From NCBI GenBank assembly GCA_003987725.1, contig RXJH01000008.1, positions 124,001 through 188,000 on the forward strand: DNA of 64,000 nucleotides, read 5' to 3'. Under the pieces are notes generated by a model. That model saw only the letters and a program-made list of their open reading frames with translations. It ran no database searches and had not been told where the DNA came from. Source of the DNA: Hyphomicrobium sp. Lineage in GTDB: Bacteria > Pseudomonadota > Alphaproteobacteria > Rhizobiales > Hyphomicrobiaceae. A program made the position numbers and the translations under genes. Position 1 is the stretch's first letter, and each line of letters begins with the position of its first letter. Shown in pieces: positions 17,331 through 28,943 of this stretch.

Positions 17331-18434
17331 ATGGCGACGATCATCGACGGATACAATCGGCGGCTCGCCGAAGGGGAGATCGAACCCGACGCCGCGCAGA
17401 GAGCATTGGCTCTGCGCCTCGATGAACTTGAAACGGCGCTGGCGGCTTACCGTCCGAAAACCGGCATGCTTGCGAAAGTCTTCGGCAAGGCGCCAGCAGC
17501 GCCGAAGGGGCTCTATATTTGGGGCTCCGTTGGCCGCGGCAAGACGATGCTGATGGATCTCTTTTTCGAGGCGACGGCCTTCGAGCCGAAACGCCGCGCC
17601 CATTTTCATGAATTCATGGCCGACGTGCACGACCGTATCGGTGAAGCCCGAAAGACGGTCGATGGCGATCCAATTCCGCACGTCGCGGAAGGCATAGCAA
17701 AGGAAGCGCGTCTTCTGTGCTTCGATGAGATGCACGTGACGGACATTGCCGACGCCATGATCCTCGGCCGCCTGTTCGAGGCACTCTTCGCAGCCGGCAC
17801 CGTCGTCGTCGCAACGTCCAACGCCCGGCCGTCCGACCTCTACAGGAATGGGCTCAATCGCCAGCTATTCCTGCCTTTCATATCGGCGCTCGAAAAGGCA
17901 GTCGAAGTGATCGAGCTCGGCGCGAAGAAGGATTTTCGCCTCGACAAGCTGTCCGGGGCTCAGCTCTACTTCCACCCCATCGACAGCGCGGCGAAGGTCG
18001 CGCTCGACGCCCACTGGAAGCGCCTGACCGGCAACCATCCCGGAAAATCGCAGACGCTGGACGTCAAAGGCCGGAAGGTGCGGGTGCCGATGGCATCGAT
18101 GGGCGTCGCCCGCTTCGCGTTCGCAGACCTGTGCGACCTGCCGCTCGGCGCAAACGACTACATCCACATAGGCCACGCCTTTCACACCGTCATTATAGAC
18201 GGCATTCCGATCCTGACGCCCGATCGGCGGGACGTTGCCCGCCGTTTCATCAACCTCGTTGACGCGCTTTACGATGCCCGGATCTGTCTCATCGCCTCTG
18301 CCGCCGCCGAGCCGGCCGCGCTCTATCCGAAGGGCGATGGCTCCGATCTTTTCCAGCGGACCGCATCCCGCCTGACCGAAATGCGCTCAGAAGCCTATTT
18401 GGCGGGCCATTCGGGCGGCCGCACCCGCCACTGA
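17331..18434 (+). CDS. zapE: Cell division protein ZapE (AFG1-like ATPase)
   Basis: ZapE is an AFG1-type AAA ATPase that acts on FtsZ rings; mitochondrial homologues help clear respiratory proteins. From ATG 17331 the protein has 367 residues, close to the family norm. Walker A is GSVGRGKT (residues 65-72), Walker B is in LLCFDEMHVTD, and the AFG1 signature includes VVATSNARPSDLYRNGLNRQLFLPFI. The frame stays open to an ATG at 17136, but that extra stretch lacks family features and starts inside the hairpin at 17135. The TCA-cycle block follows, as is common in Hyphomicrobiales. Confidence 0.94.
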   Translation: MATIIDGYNRRLAEGEIEPDAAQRALALRLDELETALAAYRPKTGMLAKVFGKAPAAPKGLYIWGSVGRGKTMLMDLFFEATAFEPKRRAHFHEFMADVHDRIGEARKTVDGDPIPHVAEGIAKEARLLCFDEMHVTDIADAMILGRLFEALFAAGTVVVATSNARPSDLYRNGLNRQLFLPFISALEKAVEVIELGAKKDFRLDKLSGAQLYFHPIDSAAKVALDAHWKRLTGNHPGKSQTLDVKGRKVRVPMASMGVARFAFADLCDLPLGANDYIHIGHAFHTVIIDGIPILTPDRRDVARRFINLVDALYDARICLIASAAAEPAALYPKGDGSDLFQRTASRLTEMRSEAYLAGHSGGRTRH

Positions 18435-18462
18435 CAGCGCCTCAGGTGTGGCGCGTCGAAAG

Positions 18463-18488
18463 AAATCATCGCGCGCGAGCGTGATTTT
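18463..18488 (+). terminator. Terminator between zapE and mdh
   Basis: AAATCA (18463-18468) pairs with TGATTT (18482-18487), with an extended CGC/GCG inner pair and a U5 run (18484-18488). It lies 29 bases after the zapE stop and separates it from mdh. Confidence 0.55.
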
Positions 18489-18516
18489 TGGGACGAAAGT
18501 TGCGTCTTGCGCTTGA

Positions 18517-19572
<1,056 letters not shown>

Positions 19573-19573
19573 A

Positions 19574-19604
19574 AGAGTGGCGCACCGTGCCGGAACGCCA
19601 CTCT
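19574..19604. terminator. Bidirectional terminator between mdh and the oxygenase gene
   Basis: AGAGTGGCG (19574-19582) and CGCCACTCT (19596-19604) are perfectly complementary. The hairpin starts two bases after the mdh stop and lies 27 bases past the stop of the convergent oxygenase gene. Confidence 0.65.
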
Positions 19605-19631
19605 CAAGAAGATCGCTTAACGGTTTCGGTC

Positions 19632-20270
19632 TCAGCCGAACTTGAACATTTTCTTGAGATTGTGCGAAAGGGCGCCGCGCTTTTCCTTGCGGGCGACATC
19701 GGCTTCGCTTCTGAGCCACGTCATCTGGACGACGCGGCGCTCGCCGACGAACGGCGTGTGTCCGTGCCAGGAAAAGTCGGAACGCCGGAAGGCGAAGACC
19801 GTACCGGTCAGCGGGCTGATCTGCTCGACGTAGTCCTCGAAATCATGATCGTTGCGCAGAACGCGAAGGCAGCCGGCGCCGGTGCCGTCCCACTTGTCGT
19901 TGAGATAGGTGAGCATCGTCGCGATCTTCGCTTCGCCATCGGTGTGGATGCGTCCGTCCTTCGCGGCCGAAAGCTTGCGAATGGTGATCATCTTCGGCTT
20001 GCCGACGAGATCGATGTCGAGTTTTTCCGACACGATCTTGGAAACCTCGGGGCTCTTGAGATCGGCGAGAAGCTTCTCGAATGCGCCGTGGATGCCGGCT
20101 CCGATGTCAGTCTCGGTGAGAAAGCCCGGCTCTTTGAGATCGGGAAAATCTTTTTTCAAGGGTTCGACGACCGGCGGCTGAATGAAATTTTCGCCGACGA
20201 GAAAGTTGAATGGGTCACGGCCGGTCCGTGCCGCCTTCAGTCCGTCGATGTTGATGCATGCAAAGGTCAT
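19632..20270 (-). CDS. 2-oxoglutarate/Fe(II)-dependent oxygenase
   Basis: The 212-residue protein shows the 2OG-Fe(II) oxygenase facial triad: His109 and Asp111 in GRIHTDGEAKIATML, a distal His at 169 or 171 in SWHGHTPF, and an Arg at 178 (GERR) placed to bind 2-oxoglutarate. Members couple decarboxylation of 2-oxoglutarate to hydroxylation of a substrate and release succinate. The substrate is not evident. There is no signal peptide. The gene lies alone on the minus strand inside the plus-strand TCA block, between mdh and sucC, which is unusual placement. Confidence 0.85.
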   Translation of the reverse strand: MTFACINIDGLKAARTGRDPFNFLVGENFIQPPVVEPLKKDFPDLKEPGFLTETDIGAGIHGAFEKLLADLKSPEVSKIVSEKLDIDLVGKPKMITIRKLSAAKDGRIHTDGEAKIATMLTYLNDKWDGTGAGCLRVLRNDHDFEDYVEQISPLTGTVFAFRRSDFSWHGHTPFVGERRVVQMTWLRSEADVARKEKRGALSHNLKKMFKFG

Positions 20271-20455
20271 GGGCGTTCCCCGTCATTGACTAAGCGAGTA
20301 TGGAAACTGGATTTACGGTGCTCCCGCGATCGCCTCAAGAGGCGGTCTCGGCGCACCCCGGCAAAAACCGGTGAGTGGCGACCTTACGATTGGGAATTTG
20401 GGCAAAAAACGGCAGTGCGCGCAATGACAAAGAATTGTTCAGCGGGGTCAGGATT

Positions 20456-21655
20456 ATGAACATCCACGAATATCAGGCCAAAGAGCTCTACCGTCAGTAC
20501 GGCGTACCGACGCCAAACGGATTTCCCGCATTTTCTGTCGAAGAGGCAGTCGCCGCCGCGCGAAAACTTCCCGGGCCGGTATGGGTCGTCAAGGCTCAGA
20601 TTCACGCCGGCGGCCGCGGCAAAGGCAAGTTCAAGGAGCCCTCGGCCGGAGACAAAGGCGGCGTGCGCCTCGCCAAGTCTTTGGAAGAGGTCGAGACGTT
20701 CGCCAAGGAAATGCTCGGCAAGACGCTCGTGACCGTGCAGACCGGCCCGGCCGGCCGCGTCGTTAACAGGCTTTATGTTGAAGACGGTTCCGCGATTGAG
20801 CGCGAGCTTTATCTGTCGGCGCTCGTCGACCGCGAAACGTCGCGCGTCGCTTTCATCGTCAGCGAAGCCGGTGGCATGAACATCGAGGATGTCGCGCACG
20901 ACACGCCGGAGAAAATCCACACCCTCACCATCGATCCGGCAACCGGCTATCAGCCGTTCCATGGCCGCAAGGTCGGCTTCGCGCTGGGCCTCAAGGGCGA
21001 CCAGTTGAAAGCCTGTGGAAACCTTGTTGAAAATCTCTATCGCATGGTCGTCGAGAAGGACATGAGCCTGCTCGAGATCAACCCGCTGGTGGTTACCAAG
21101 GACGGCAAGCTCATCTGCCTCGACGGCAAGATGGATTTCGATTCAAATGCTCTTTACCGCCACCCGGAGATCGTCGCGCTGCGCGACCTCGGCGAGGAAG
21201 ACCCGACCGAAATCGAAGCTTCGAAATACGATCTCGCCTTCGTCAAGCTGGACGGCAACATCGGCTGCCTCGTCAACGGCGCCGGTCTCGCCATGGCGAC
21301 GATGGACATCATCAAGCTTTACGGTGCCGAGCCCGCAAACTTCCTCGATGTCGGCGGTGGTGCGTCGAAGGAAAAGGTTCAGGCGGCGTTCAAGATCATT
21401 CTGGCAGACGAGTCGGTAAAGGGGATCTTGGTCAACATTTTCGGGGGCATCATGCGGTGTGATATCATCGCCGAAGGCGTCGTCGCCGCCGCGCGCGAGA
21501 TGGATATCAAAGTTCCGCTCGTCGTCCGGCTCGAAGGCACGAACGTCGATCTCGGCAAGAAAATCCTGAATGAATCCGGCCTGAAAATCATTCCGGCCGA
21601 TGATCTCGCCGACGCTGCCAAGAAGATCACGGATCAGCTGAAGAGCGCGGCTTGA
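20456..21655 (+). CDS. sucC: Succinyl-CoA ligase beta subunit
   Basis: SucC carries the ATP-grasp and CoA-side half of succinyl-CoA synthetase. The 399 residues start [22 protein letters not shown], the family start; an upstream ATG at 20375 lacks similarity. The ATP-grasp segment [10 protein letters not shown] and the C-terminal [16 protein letters not shown] are typical. GGGGTCAGG precedes the chosen ATG. It begins the sucC-sucD-sucA-sucB-lpdA run, all on the plus strand; sucD follows after 117 bases. Confidence 0.97.
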   Translation: MNIHEYQAKELYRQYGVPTPNGFPAFSVEEAVAAARKLPGPVWVVKAQIHAGGRGKGKFKEPSAGDKGGVRLAKSLEEVETFAKEMLGKTLVTVQTGPAGRVVNRLYVEDGSAIERELYLSALVDRETSRVAFIVSEAGGMNIEDVAHDTPEKIHTLTIDPATGYQPFHGRKVGFALGLKGDQLKACGNLVENLYRMVVEKDMSLLEINPLVVTKDGKLICLDGKMDFDSNALYRHPEIVALRDLGEEDPTEIEASKYDLAFVKLDGNIGCLVNGAGLAMATMDIIKLYGAEPANFLDVGGGASKEKVQAAFKIILADESVKGILVNIFGGIMRCDIIAEGVVAAAREMDIKVPLVVRLEGTNVDLGKKILNESGLKIIPADDLADAAKKITDQLKSAA

Positions 21656-21772
21656 CGGTGTCGCGTCGTCGAAACGTGGAAAGCTTACGAGTTAGGCAGC
21701 TTGTTCTACTTGCTGCACTGCAAAAAATGCGCAACATGTAGGCGCTGAGACGCGCCATCACGCGGGGTTGGA

Positions 21773-22672
21773 ATGTCTATTCTTGTCGGGCAGCACACGA
21801 AAGTCATTTGCCAGGGAATCACGGGTAGCCAAGGCACCTTCCATACGAAGCAGGCCCGCGCCTACGGCACCAAGATCGTCGGTGGCGTCACGCCCGGCAA
21901 AGGCGGCGGCAAGCATCCTGACGCCGAACTCGCTGATGTCCCGCTTTTCGATAGCGTCGGCGAAGCCGTCGCCAAGACGGGTGCCACGGCCACTTCGATC
22001 TACGTTCCCCCGCCCTTCGCGGCCGACGCCATCCTCGAAGCCATCGACGCCGAATTGCCGCTCATCGTCTGCATCACCGAAGGCATTCCGGTGATGGATA
22101 TGGTCCGCGTCAAGAGAGCGCTCGAAGGCTCGAAATCGCGCCTCGTCGGCCCGAACTGCCCGGGTCTCCTGACGCCAGGCCAGTGCAAGATCGGCATCAT
22201 GCCCGGCAACATCTTTCATAAGGGCTCCGTCGGCATTGTATCGCGCTCCGGAACCCTCACATATGAGGCCGTGAAACAGACAACCGACGTAGGACTCGGG
22301 CAAACGACCGCCGTCGGCATCGGCGGCGATCCCGTGAAGGGCACCGAATTCATCGATGTCCTCGACATGTTCCTCTCCGACGACGAAACCAAATCGATCA
22401 TCATGATCGGCGAAATCGGCGGCTCCGCTGAGGAAGACGCCGCGGAGTTCCTGATGCGCGAAGCGCAGAAGGGACGCAAAAAACCGATGGCAGGCTTCAT
22501 TGCCGGTGTAACGGCGCCTCCCGGGCGGCGTATGGGCCATGCAGGCGCGATTATTTCCGGCGGCAAGGGCAAGGCGGAAGACAAGCTTGCCGCGATGAAA
22601 GCCGCGGGCATCGCCATTGCGCCGAGCCCCGCCGCGCTTGGACGAACTCTCGTTGAAGTCTTGCGAGCCTAG
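21773..22672 (+). CDS. sucD: Succinyl-CoA ligase alpha subunit
   Basis: SucD binds CoA and carries the phospho-histidine of succinyl-CoA synthetase. The 299 residues begin [24 protein letters not shown]. CoA/phosphate loops and the phospho-histidine loop [17 protein letters not shown] are present, with the nucleotide segment [14 protein letters not shown]. It is the partner of sucC. The enzyme makes ATP or GTP and succinate from succinyl-CoA. Confidence 0.97.
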   Translation: MSILVGQHTKVICQGITGSQGTFHTKQARAYGTKIVGGVTPGKGGGKHPDAELADVPLFDSVGEAVAKTGATATSIYVPPPFAADAILEAIDAELPLIVCITEGIPVMDMVRVKRALEGSKSRLVGPNCPGLLTPGQCKIGIMPGNIFHKGSVGIVSRSGTLTYEAVKQTTDVGLGQTTAVGIGGDPVKGTEFIDVLDMFLSDDETKSIIMIGEIGGSAEEDAAEFLMREAQKGRKKPMAGFIAGVTAPPGRRMGHAGAIISGGKGKAEDKLAAMKAAGIAIAPSPAALGRTLVEVLRA

Positions 22673-22781
22673 TCTCGCGAGACAGGAATAGCCGAACGGC
22701 CGGCGGCACTTCTACCGGTCATGTCCGGCGTAACCGGGAGCATCACGGCGATGCTTCCGGAGTATGAAGAGGACGAATTTG

Positions 22782-25745
22782 ATGGCACGAAATGGCCAGA
22801 ACGAAGCGTTCCTGCGCACCTCGTTTTTGAGCGCCGCCAACGCGCCCTACATCGAGGATATGCAGGCCGAATACGAACGCAACCCCGGCGCTGTCAGCGA
22901 CGAGTGGCGACGGTTTTTTGAAAGCATAAAAGAAGCGCCCTCGTCCGTGCCCGCATATTCCGGAGGACCGGCTTGGGCTCCGCCGCTCTCGGCGCTCTTG
23001 AACGAAAACGGCGCGGACCGCGATCTCGTCGGCGCCTTGACCGGCGACTATGGCGAAGGCGAGCGCACCATTCGCGATAAGATCGAGCGCCGCGCGCAGA
23101 TCTCCGGTTTCGAACTGACTCCGGCGGCGTCACTCCGCGCCACGCAGGATTCCATCCGCGCGCTGATGTTGATCCGCGCCTATCGCGTCATCGGCCATTT
23201 GGCTGCCGATCTCGATCCGCTCGGCCTCGCGGACCGCCGCGTCCATCGCGAGCTAATGCCGGAAACCTACGGATTTACCGAGGCAGATCTCGACCGTCCG
23301 ATCTTCATTGATCGCGTCATGGGCCTCGAAACGGCGACGATGCGCCAGATCGTTACGATTCTGCGCCGAACCTATTGCCGAAAGATCGGCGTGCAGTTCA
23401 CGCACATCACCGATCCGACCCAAAAAGGCTGGATCCAGGAGCGTATCGAAGGCGCCGAGAAGGACATCCGCTTCACGCCCGAAGGGCAAAAAGCCATCCT
23501 GCGGAAACTGATCGAGACCGAAACCTTCGAGAAGTTCTGCGATCTCAAATACACCGGCACCAAGCGCTTTGGCCTCGACGGCGCGGAATCGATCATTCCC
23601 GCGCTCGAGCAGATCATCAAGCGCGGCGGTCATTTGGGTGTCCGCGAAATTGCGATGGGCATGGCCCACCGTGGCCGTCTCAACGTGCTCGCGAACGTCA
23701 TGTCGAAGCCGCTGCGCGCCATCTTCAAGGAATTCAAAGGCGGTTCCTTCAAGCCCGACGACGTCGAAGGTTCGGGTGACGTGAAGTATCACCTCGGCGC
23801 GTCGTCCGATCGCATGTTCGACGGCAACACCGTTCACCTGTCGCTGACCGCCAACCCCTCGCATCTCGAAATCGTCGATCCGGTTGTGCTCGGAAAGGTG
23901 CGCGCGAAGCAGGATCAAGCCGGCTGTGCCAGCGGCGACCGCACGCCCGTCATGCCGCTGCTGATCCACGGCGATGCAGCGTTCGCGGGCCAAGGCGTCG
24001 TCGCCGAATGCTTCGGTCTCTCGGGCCTGCGCGGACATCGCACCGGCGGCTCCATTCATTTCATCATCAACAATCAGATCGGCTTCACGACCGCGCCGCA
24101 TCACTCGCGGTCATCGCCCTATTGCTCCGACGTCGCCCTGATGATCGAAGCGCCGATCTTCCACGTCAACGGCGATAGCCCCGAAGCCGTCGTCCACGTC
24201 GCCAAGATCGCGACCGAGTTCCGCCAGCGCTTCCAGAAGCCCGTCGTGATCGACATGTTCTGCTACCGCCGTCACGGTCATAACGAGACGGACGAGCCGA
24301 TGTTCACGCAGCCGGCGATGTACAAGCGCATCAAATCGCATCCGACGGTCGTCGACATCTATTCGAAAGAACTCCTGGAGGACGGCGTGATGACGCCCGC
24401 CGAGTTCTCCGAGATGAAGGCGACGGTGCGCGCCAACCTCGACAAGGAATTCAGTTTTTCGGACGGCTACAAGCCCAACAAGGCGGACTGGCTCGACGGA
24501 CGCTGGTCCGGCATCACGCGCCCCGACAGCGATGATTGGCGCGGCAACACGGGCATCCCGATCGATACGCTGAAGGATATCGGGCATCGCATCACCACGA
24601 TCCCGAACGACTTCCACATTCACAAGACAGTCGGCAAGCTGATCGAGCGCCGCCGCGAAATGATCGACACGGGCCAGGGCATCGACTGGGCCATGGCCGA
24701 ACACCTCGCGTTCGCGTCCCTTCTGATGGAAGGTTTCCGCGTCCGGCTCTCCGGCCAGGATTGCGAGCGCGGAACCTTCTCGCAGCGCCACGCCGTCTTC
24801 ATCGACCAGGAAAGCGAACGCCGGTTTGCTCCGCTGAAGCACCTGTCGCCCAACCAGGCGCGCTTCGAGATCGTCAACTCGATGCTGTCGGAAGAAGCGG
24901 TCCTCGGCTTCGAATACGGCTATTCCCTCGCCGAGCCCAACGCACTGACGCTTTGGGAAGCGCAATTCGGCGACTTCGCGAACGGTGCGCAGGTCATTTT
25001 TGATCAGTTCCTGTCATCCGGCGAGCGCAAATGGCTCCGCATGTCGGGATTGGTGTGCCTGCTGCCGCACGGCTACGAAGGCCAGGGACCCGAACACTCA
25101 TCGGCGCGCCTCGAGCGCTATCTCCAGCTATCGGCCGAAGACAATTGGCAGGTCGCCAACTGCACGACGCCCGCGAACTACTTTCATATTCTGCGCCGGC
25201 AATTGCATCGCAACTTCCGGAAGCCTTTGATCCTGATGACGCCGAAGTCGCTGCTGCGCCACAAGCGCGTCGTTTCGAAACTTGAGGATTTCGGGCCCAA
25301 CGCCAGCTTCCATCGTCTGCTGTGGGACGATGCCGAGCGTGGAACGTCGACGCTCAAGCTCAAGCCCGACAACGAGATCAAACGCGTCGTCATCTGCACC
25401 GGCAAGGTCTACTACGACCTTCTCGATGCCCGCGACGCGCAAGGCCGCGACGACGTCTACATCCTCCGCGTCGAGCAGCTCTATCCGTTTGCCGCCCGCG
25501 CTTTCATTCAGGAACTCGGCCGCTTCAAGTTCGCCGAGATCGTCTGGTGCCAGGAAGAGCCGAAAAATATGGGCGCCTGGTACTTCATGGATGCGAATAT
25601 CGAGTGGGTTCTGAACCACCTCGGCTATATTCACCGCCGTCCGCGGTATGCGGGACGCCCCGCCTCCGCGTCGACGGCAACAGGCTTGCTATCGCAACAT
25701 ATCAAAGAGCAGACCGCGCTCGTCGCCGACGCGCTCGGAACATAA
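22782..25745 (+). CDS. sucA: 2-oxoglutarate dehydrogenase E1 component
   Basis: SucA decarboxylates 2-oxoglutarate with thiamine diphosphate. From ATG 22782 the protein has 987 residues; GAGGA lies eight bases upstream. An ATG at 22764 would add six. The N-terminal segment SFLSAANAPYIEDMQAEYERNP is the conserved helix that docks to the complex. The ThDP-binding region holds GDAAFAGQGVVAE and FIINNQIGFTT. The C-terminal domain is complete. Next come sucB and, further on, lpdA, completing the complex. Confidence 0.97.
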   Translation: MARNGQNEAFLRTSFLSAANAPYIEDMQAEYERNPGAVSDEWRRFFESIKEAPSSVPAYSGGPAWAPPLSALLNENGADRDLVGALTGDYGEGERTIRDKIERRAQISGFELTPAASLRATQDSIRALMLIRAYRVIGHLAADLDPLGLADRRVHRELMPETYGFTEADLDRPIFIDRVMGLETATMRQIVTILRRTYCRKIGVQFTHITDPTQKGWIQERIEGAEKDIRFTPEGQKAILRKLIETETFEKFCDLKYTGTKRFGLDGAESIIPALEQIIKRGGHLGVREIAMGMAHRGRLNVLANVMSKPLRAIFKEFKGGSFKPDDVEGSGDVKYHLGASSDRMFDGNTVHLSLTANPSHLEIVDPVVLGKVRAKQDQAGCASGDRTPVMPLLIHGDAAFAGQGVVAECFGLSGLRGHRTGGSIHFIINNQIGFTTAPHHSRSSPYCSDVALMIEAPIFHVNGDSPEAVVHVAKIATEFRQRFQKPVVIDMFCYRRHGHNETDEPMFTQPAMYKRIKSHPTVVDIYSKELLEDGVMTPAEFSEMKATVRANLDKEFSFSDGYKPNKADWLDGRWSGITRPDSDDWRGNTGIPIDTLKDIGHRITTIPNDFHIHKTVGKLIERRREMIDTGQGIDWAMAEHLAFASLLMEGFRVRLSGQDCERGTFSQRHAVFIDQESERRFAPLKHLSPNQARFEIVNSMLSEEAVLGFEYGYSLAEPNALTLWEAQFGDFANGAQVIFDQFLSSGERKWLRMSGLVCLLPHGYEGQGPEHSSARLERYLQLSAEDNWQVANCTTPANYFHILRRQLHRNFRKPLILMTPKSLLRHKRVVSKLEDFGPNASFHRLLWDDAERGTSTLKLKPDNEIKRVVICTGKVYYDLLDARDAQGRDDVYILRVEQLYPFAARAFIQELGRFKFAEIVWCQEEPKNMGAWYFMDANIEWVLNHLGYIHRRPRYAGRPASASTATGLLSQHIKEQTALVADALGT

Positions 25746-25763
25746 AAAGGTTGAGAGGCTCAG

Positions 25764-27056
25764 ATGTCGATCGAGATTCGCGTCCCCACGCTCGGAGAAA
25801 GCGTAACGGAAGCGACCGTAGGCAAGTGGTTCAAGAAGGCAGGTGATGCCGTTAATGCGGACGAGCCCCTTGTCGAGCTGGAAACCGATAAGGTGACCGT
25901 TGAAGTTCCCGCACCTTCGGCGGGCGTCCTCGGCGAAATCCTCGTTCAATCCGGTACGACGGTCGCCGTCGGATCATTGCTCGCAGCCTTGCGCGATAGC
26001 GGCGGCAAGGCCCAACCGGCGAAGGCGGAAGCGAAAGCCCCGTCACCACCGCCCATCCCCGAACGCGCGCCAGCCGCCGTAGCTGCACCGCCGCCTCCGC
26101 CCCCGGCAGCTCAGAAGGCGATGACCGAAGCGGGTCTGGAGGCCTCCGAAATTCAAGGCTCAGGAAGGCGCGGACAAATCCTGAAGGAAGATGTCGTCAA
26201 TGCCGTGGCCTCAGCGCCGCGGCCAGCCGTTGCGCCGCCCGTACACGAGATCGCAAGCGCCGCGCCCGCGACGAACGTCGTCGCCATTCCAACGGCGCCG
26301 ACCCTGAAGGCTGTGCCCCCGCAGGAAACGCGCCTTCCTTCGACCAGCATCGACGCAACGCGCGAAGAGCGCGTCAAGATGACGAGGCTGCGCCAGACGA
26401 TTGCGCGCCGTCTCAAGGATGCACAGAACACGGCGGCGATGCTGACGACGTTCAACGACGTCGATATGAGCGCCGTAATGGCGCTGCGCGCGCAATATAA
26501 AGACATCTTCGAGAAGCGGCACGGCGTGAAGCTCGGCTTCATGGGATTGTTCGTCAAGGCCTGCATTCAGGCGTTGCGCGATGTGCCGGCCGTCAACGCC
26601 GAGATCGATGGCGATGATCTGATCTACAAGAACTACTATCACATCGGCGTCGCCGTCGGCACCGAGAAGGGCCTTGTCGTGCCCGTCGTGCGCGACGCCG
26701 ATCGCCTGAGCCTCGCCGAGATCGAGCAGCGCATCAACGAGTTCGGCAAGCGCGCCAGAGACGGCAAGCTGTCGATCGAAGACATGCAAGGCGGCACCTT
26801 CACGATCTCGAACGGTGGCGTTTATGGATCGCTGATGTCCACGCCGATTTTGAACGCGCCGCAATCGGGCATTCTCGGCATGCATCGCATCGAGGAACGC
26901 CCCGTCGTCCGCGCTGGTCAGGTCGTCGTCCGCCCGATGATGTACCTGGCGCTCTCTTACGATCACCGCATCGTCGATGGCAAAGAGGCAGTCACCTTCC
27001 TCGTTCGCGTCAAGGAATGCCTTGAGGACCCGCAGCGCTTCATCCTGGAATTGTAA
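25764..27056 (+). CDS. sucB: 2-oxoglutarate dehydrogenase E2 (dihydrolipoyl succinyltransferase)
   Basis: The 430-residue protein has one lipoyl domain at the N-terminus with the lipoylated Lys43 in [12 protein letters not shown] Pro/Ala-rich linker (about residues 80-115) and a subunit-binding domain ([23 protein letters not shown]) follow. The catalytic domain ends with the active-site His and Asp in [25 protein letters not shown] precedes the ATG, 18 bases after sucA. Confidence 0.97.
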   Translation: MSIEIRVPTLGESVTEATVGKWFKKAGDAVNADEPLVELETDKVTVEVPAPSAGVLGEILVQSGTTVAVGSLLAALRDSGGKAQPAKAEAKAPSPPPIPERAPAAVAAPPPPPPAAQKAMTEAGLEASEIQGSGRRGQILKEDVVNAVASAPRPAVAPPVHEIASAAPATNVVAIPTAPTLKAVPPQETRLPSTSIDATREERVKMTRLRQTIARRLKDAQNTAAMLTTFNDVDMSAVMALRAQYKDIFEKRHGVKLGFMGLFVKACIQALRDVPAVNAEIDGDDLIYKNYYHIGVAVGTEKGLVVPVVRDADRLSLAEIEQRINEFGKRARDGKLSIEDMQGGTFTISNGGVYGSLMSTPILNAPQSGILGMHRIEERPVVRAGQVVVRPMMYLALSYDHRIVDGKEAVTFLVRVKECLEDPQRFILEL

Positions 27057-27071
27057 TCCAAAGGTGAAGTG

Positions 27072-27503
27072 ATGCGCCGGAGTTCAGCCGCGAAGCTCGT
27101 CATTGCGCTCTTGGGGCTGACGGCCTTCCAAATCTCGGGGTTTGCCGAAACTCCCGCCGCAAAAAGCCCCATCGATGCGGTGCTCTCCCGTGCCCTTCTG
27201 GAGCGCGGCGCAATGATCGCGTGCGCCGCTGTTGACGATGACGCCGATACGATAAAATTCCTCAAAATTAGCTGGGAACGCGACATCGCGGCTGTCAAAG
27301 AGGATCTGCAGAAGGCGGGATACGACGACAGCGCCATCCATATGCTGGTCGATCACCTCGATATCGACAAGGCAACGCCAAGATTTGCTGACCGCGCCGC
27401 GTTGACCGCCTATTGTTCAACGCTGGGCGATTGGAAGATGCGATGGCAGTTATTCCTGGTTTCGGTTCCACAATTCGAACTGCGTCGCGTTCTCGATAAA
27501 TAG
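27072..27503 (+). CDS. Exported protein of unknown function between sucB and lpdA
   Basis: I do not recognise this 143-residue protein. The N-terminus ([26 protein letters not shown]) is a signal peptide with likely cleavage near residue 25. The mature part is helical and acidic and has two cysteines ([10 protein letters not shown] and [10 protein letters not shown]) that could form a disulphide in the periplasm. It starts 15 bases after sucB with a GTG one codon earlier as an alternative start. Its place in the TCA block may be fortuitous. Confidence 0.65.
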   Translation: MRRSSAAKLVIALLGLTAFQISGFAETPAAKSPIDAVLSRALLERGAMIACAAVDDDADTIKFLKISWERDIAAVKEDLQKAGYDDSAIHMLVDHLDIDKATPRFADRAALTAYCSTLGDWKMRWQLFLVSVPQFELRRVLDK

Positions 27504-27541
27504 ACGAGCGGCTAAGGCTCCAACCCGGCGAGACCCCATTT

Positions 27542-28939
27542 ATGTCCTACGACCTCATCGTCATCGGCACCGGCCCTGGAGGCTACGTCTGCGCCATCCG
27601 CGCCGCGCAATTGGGCATGAAGGTCGCCGTCGTCGAAAAGCGGTCGACCTTCGGCGGCACCTGCTTGAACGTCGGCTGCATTCCGTCGAAGGCGCTGCTT
27701 CATTCCTCACATTCCTTTGACGAGGCGAATCACGGCTTCGCCGCCATGGGCATCGCCACCGATCCGAAGCTCGACCTCGCCAAGATGCAAGCCTTCAAAC
27801 GCGAAGGCGTCAAAGGCAACGTCGATGGCGTCGCCTATCTGCTGAAGAAGAACAAGATCGACAGCGTCTTTGGCACTGGCCGCATCGTCAAGTCGGGCCA
27901 GGTCGCAGTAACGTCTCCAAGCGGTGAGACGCAGACGCTTGAGACGAAATGGATCGTCATCGCTACCGGCTCCGACGTGACGCGGCTTCCCGGCATCGAG
28001 ATCGACGAAAAGCGCGTCGTCTCCTCAACCGGAGCGCTCGACTTCACGACGGTACCGAAAAAGTTGCTCGTTGTCGGCGCCGGTGTCATCGGGCTCGAAC
28101 TCGGATCGGTATGGCGGCGGCTCGGCTCCGAAGTGCTCGTCGTCGAATACTTGAACCGCATCCTGCCCGGCATGGATGCCGAGATCGGCCGCTCGTTCCA
28201 GCGCATCCTCGAAAAGCAAGGGATTGCTTTCCGCCTTTCGAGCAAGGTTTCAGCCGTCGAGACGACGGACACCGGTGTGACGGCCAAGGTCGAACCGGCC
28301 GAGGGCGGTGCTGCCGAATCCGTCGAGGCCGATGCGGTTCTCGTTGCCGTTGGCCGCGTGCCCTTCACCGAAGGACTGGGCCTCGCTGAAGCTGGCATCG
28401 CGCTCGATCCAAAGAAGCGCGTGCTTGTCGATGGGCATTATCAAACGAACGTGACCGGCGTCTTCGCCATCGGCGACGTCATCGCCGGTCCGATGCTCGC
28501 GCACAAGGCGGAAGACGAAGGCGTCGCTGTCGCCGAGATCATCGCCGGTCAGGCGGGTCACGTGAATTACGACGTCATCCCGAACGTCATCTATACGAGC
28601 CCAGAGGTCGCGAGCGTCGGCAAGACGGAAGAAGAACTGAAGGCTGCCGGGATCGCCTACAACGTCGGCAAGTTTCCGTTCACCGCGAACGGCCGCGCCA
28701 AAGCCATCCGCATGACCGACGGCTTTGTCAAAATCCTTGCCGACGCCAAGACAGATCGTGTCCTCGGAGTGCACATCATCGGCGCCAATGCCGGCGAGCT
28801 GATTGCGGAGGCATGCGTTCTCATGGAATTCAGCGGTTCGGCGGAAGATCTGGCGCGCACCTGCCATGCGCATCCGACGTTCTCCGAAGCCGTCAAGGAA
28901 GCGGCCCTCGCCGTCGCCAAGCGCGCCATCCACTTCTGA
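27542..28939 (+). CDS. lpdA: Dihydrolipoyl dehydrogenase (E3)
   Basis: LpdA reoxidises dihydrolipoamide with NAD+ for 2-oxo-acid dehydrogenase complexes. The FAD motif GTGPGG is at residues 9-14, the redox disulphide in CLNVGC at residues 41-46, the NAD motif [10 protein letters not shown] is in the middle, and the active-site His-Glu pair is in CHAHPTFSE near the C-terminus. At 465 residues the length is standard. It closes the sucCDAB-lpdA block. The next gene is convergent and ends four bases away. Confidence 0.97.
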   Translation: MSYDLIVIGTGPGGYVCAIRAAQLGMKVAVVEKRSTFGGTCLNVGCIPSKALLHSSHSFDEANHGFAAMGIATDPKLDLAKMQAFKREGVKGNVDGVAYLLKKNKIDSVFGTGRIVKSGQVAVTSPSGETQTLETKWIVIATGSDVTRLPGIEIDEKRVVSSTGALDFTTVPKKLLVVGAGVIGLELGSVWRRLGSEVLVVEYLNRILPGMDAEIGRSFQRILEKQGIAFRLSSKVSAVETTDTGVTAKVEPAEGGAAESVEADAVLVAVGRVPFTEGLGLAEAGIALDPKKRVLVDGHYQTNVTGVFAIGDVIAGPMLAHKAEDEGVAVAEIIAGQAGHVNYDVIPNVIYTSPEVASVGKTEEELKAAGIAYNVGKFPFTANGRAKAIRMTDGFVKILADAKTDRVLGVHIIGANAGELIAEACVLMEFSGSAEDLARTCHAHPTFSEAVKEAALAVAKRAIHF

Positions 28940-28943
28940 CGCG

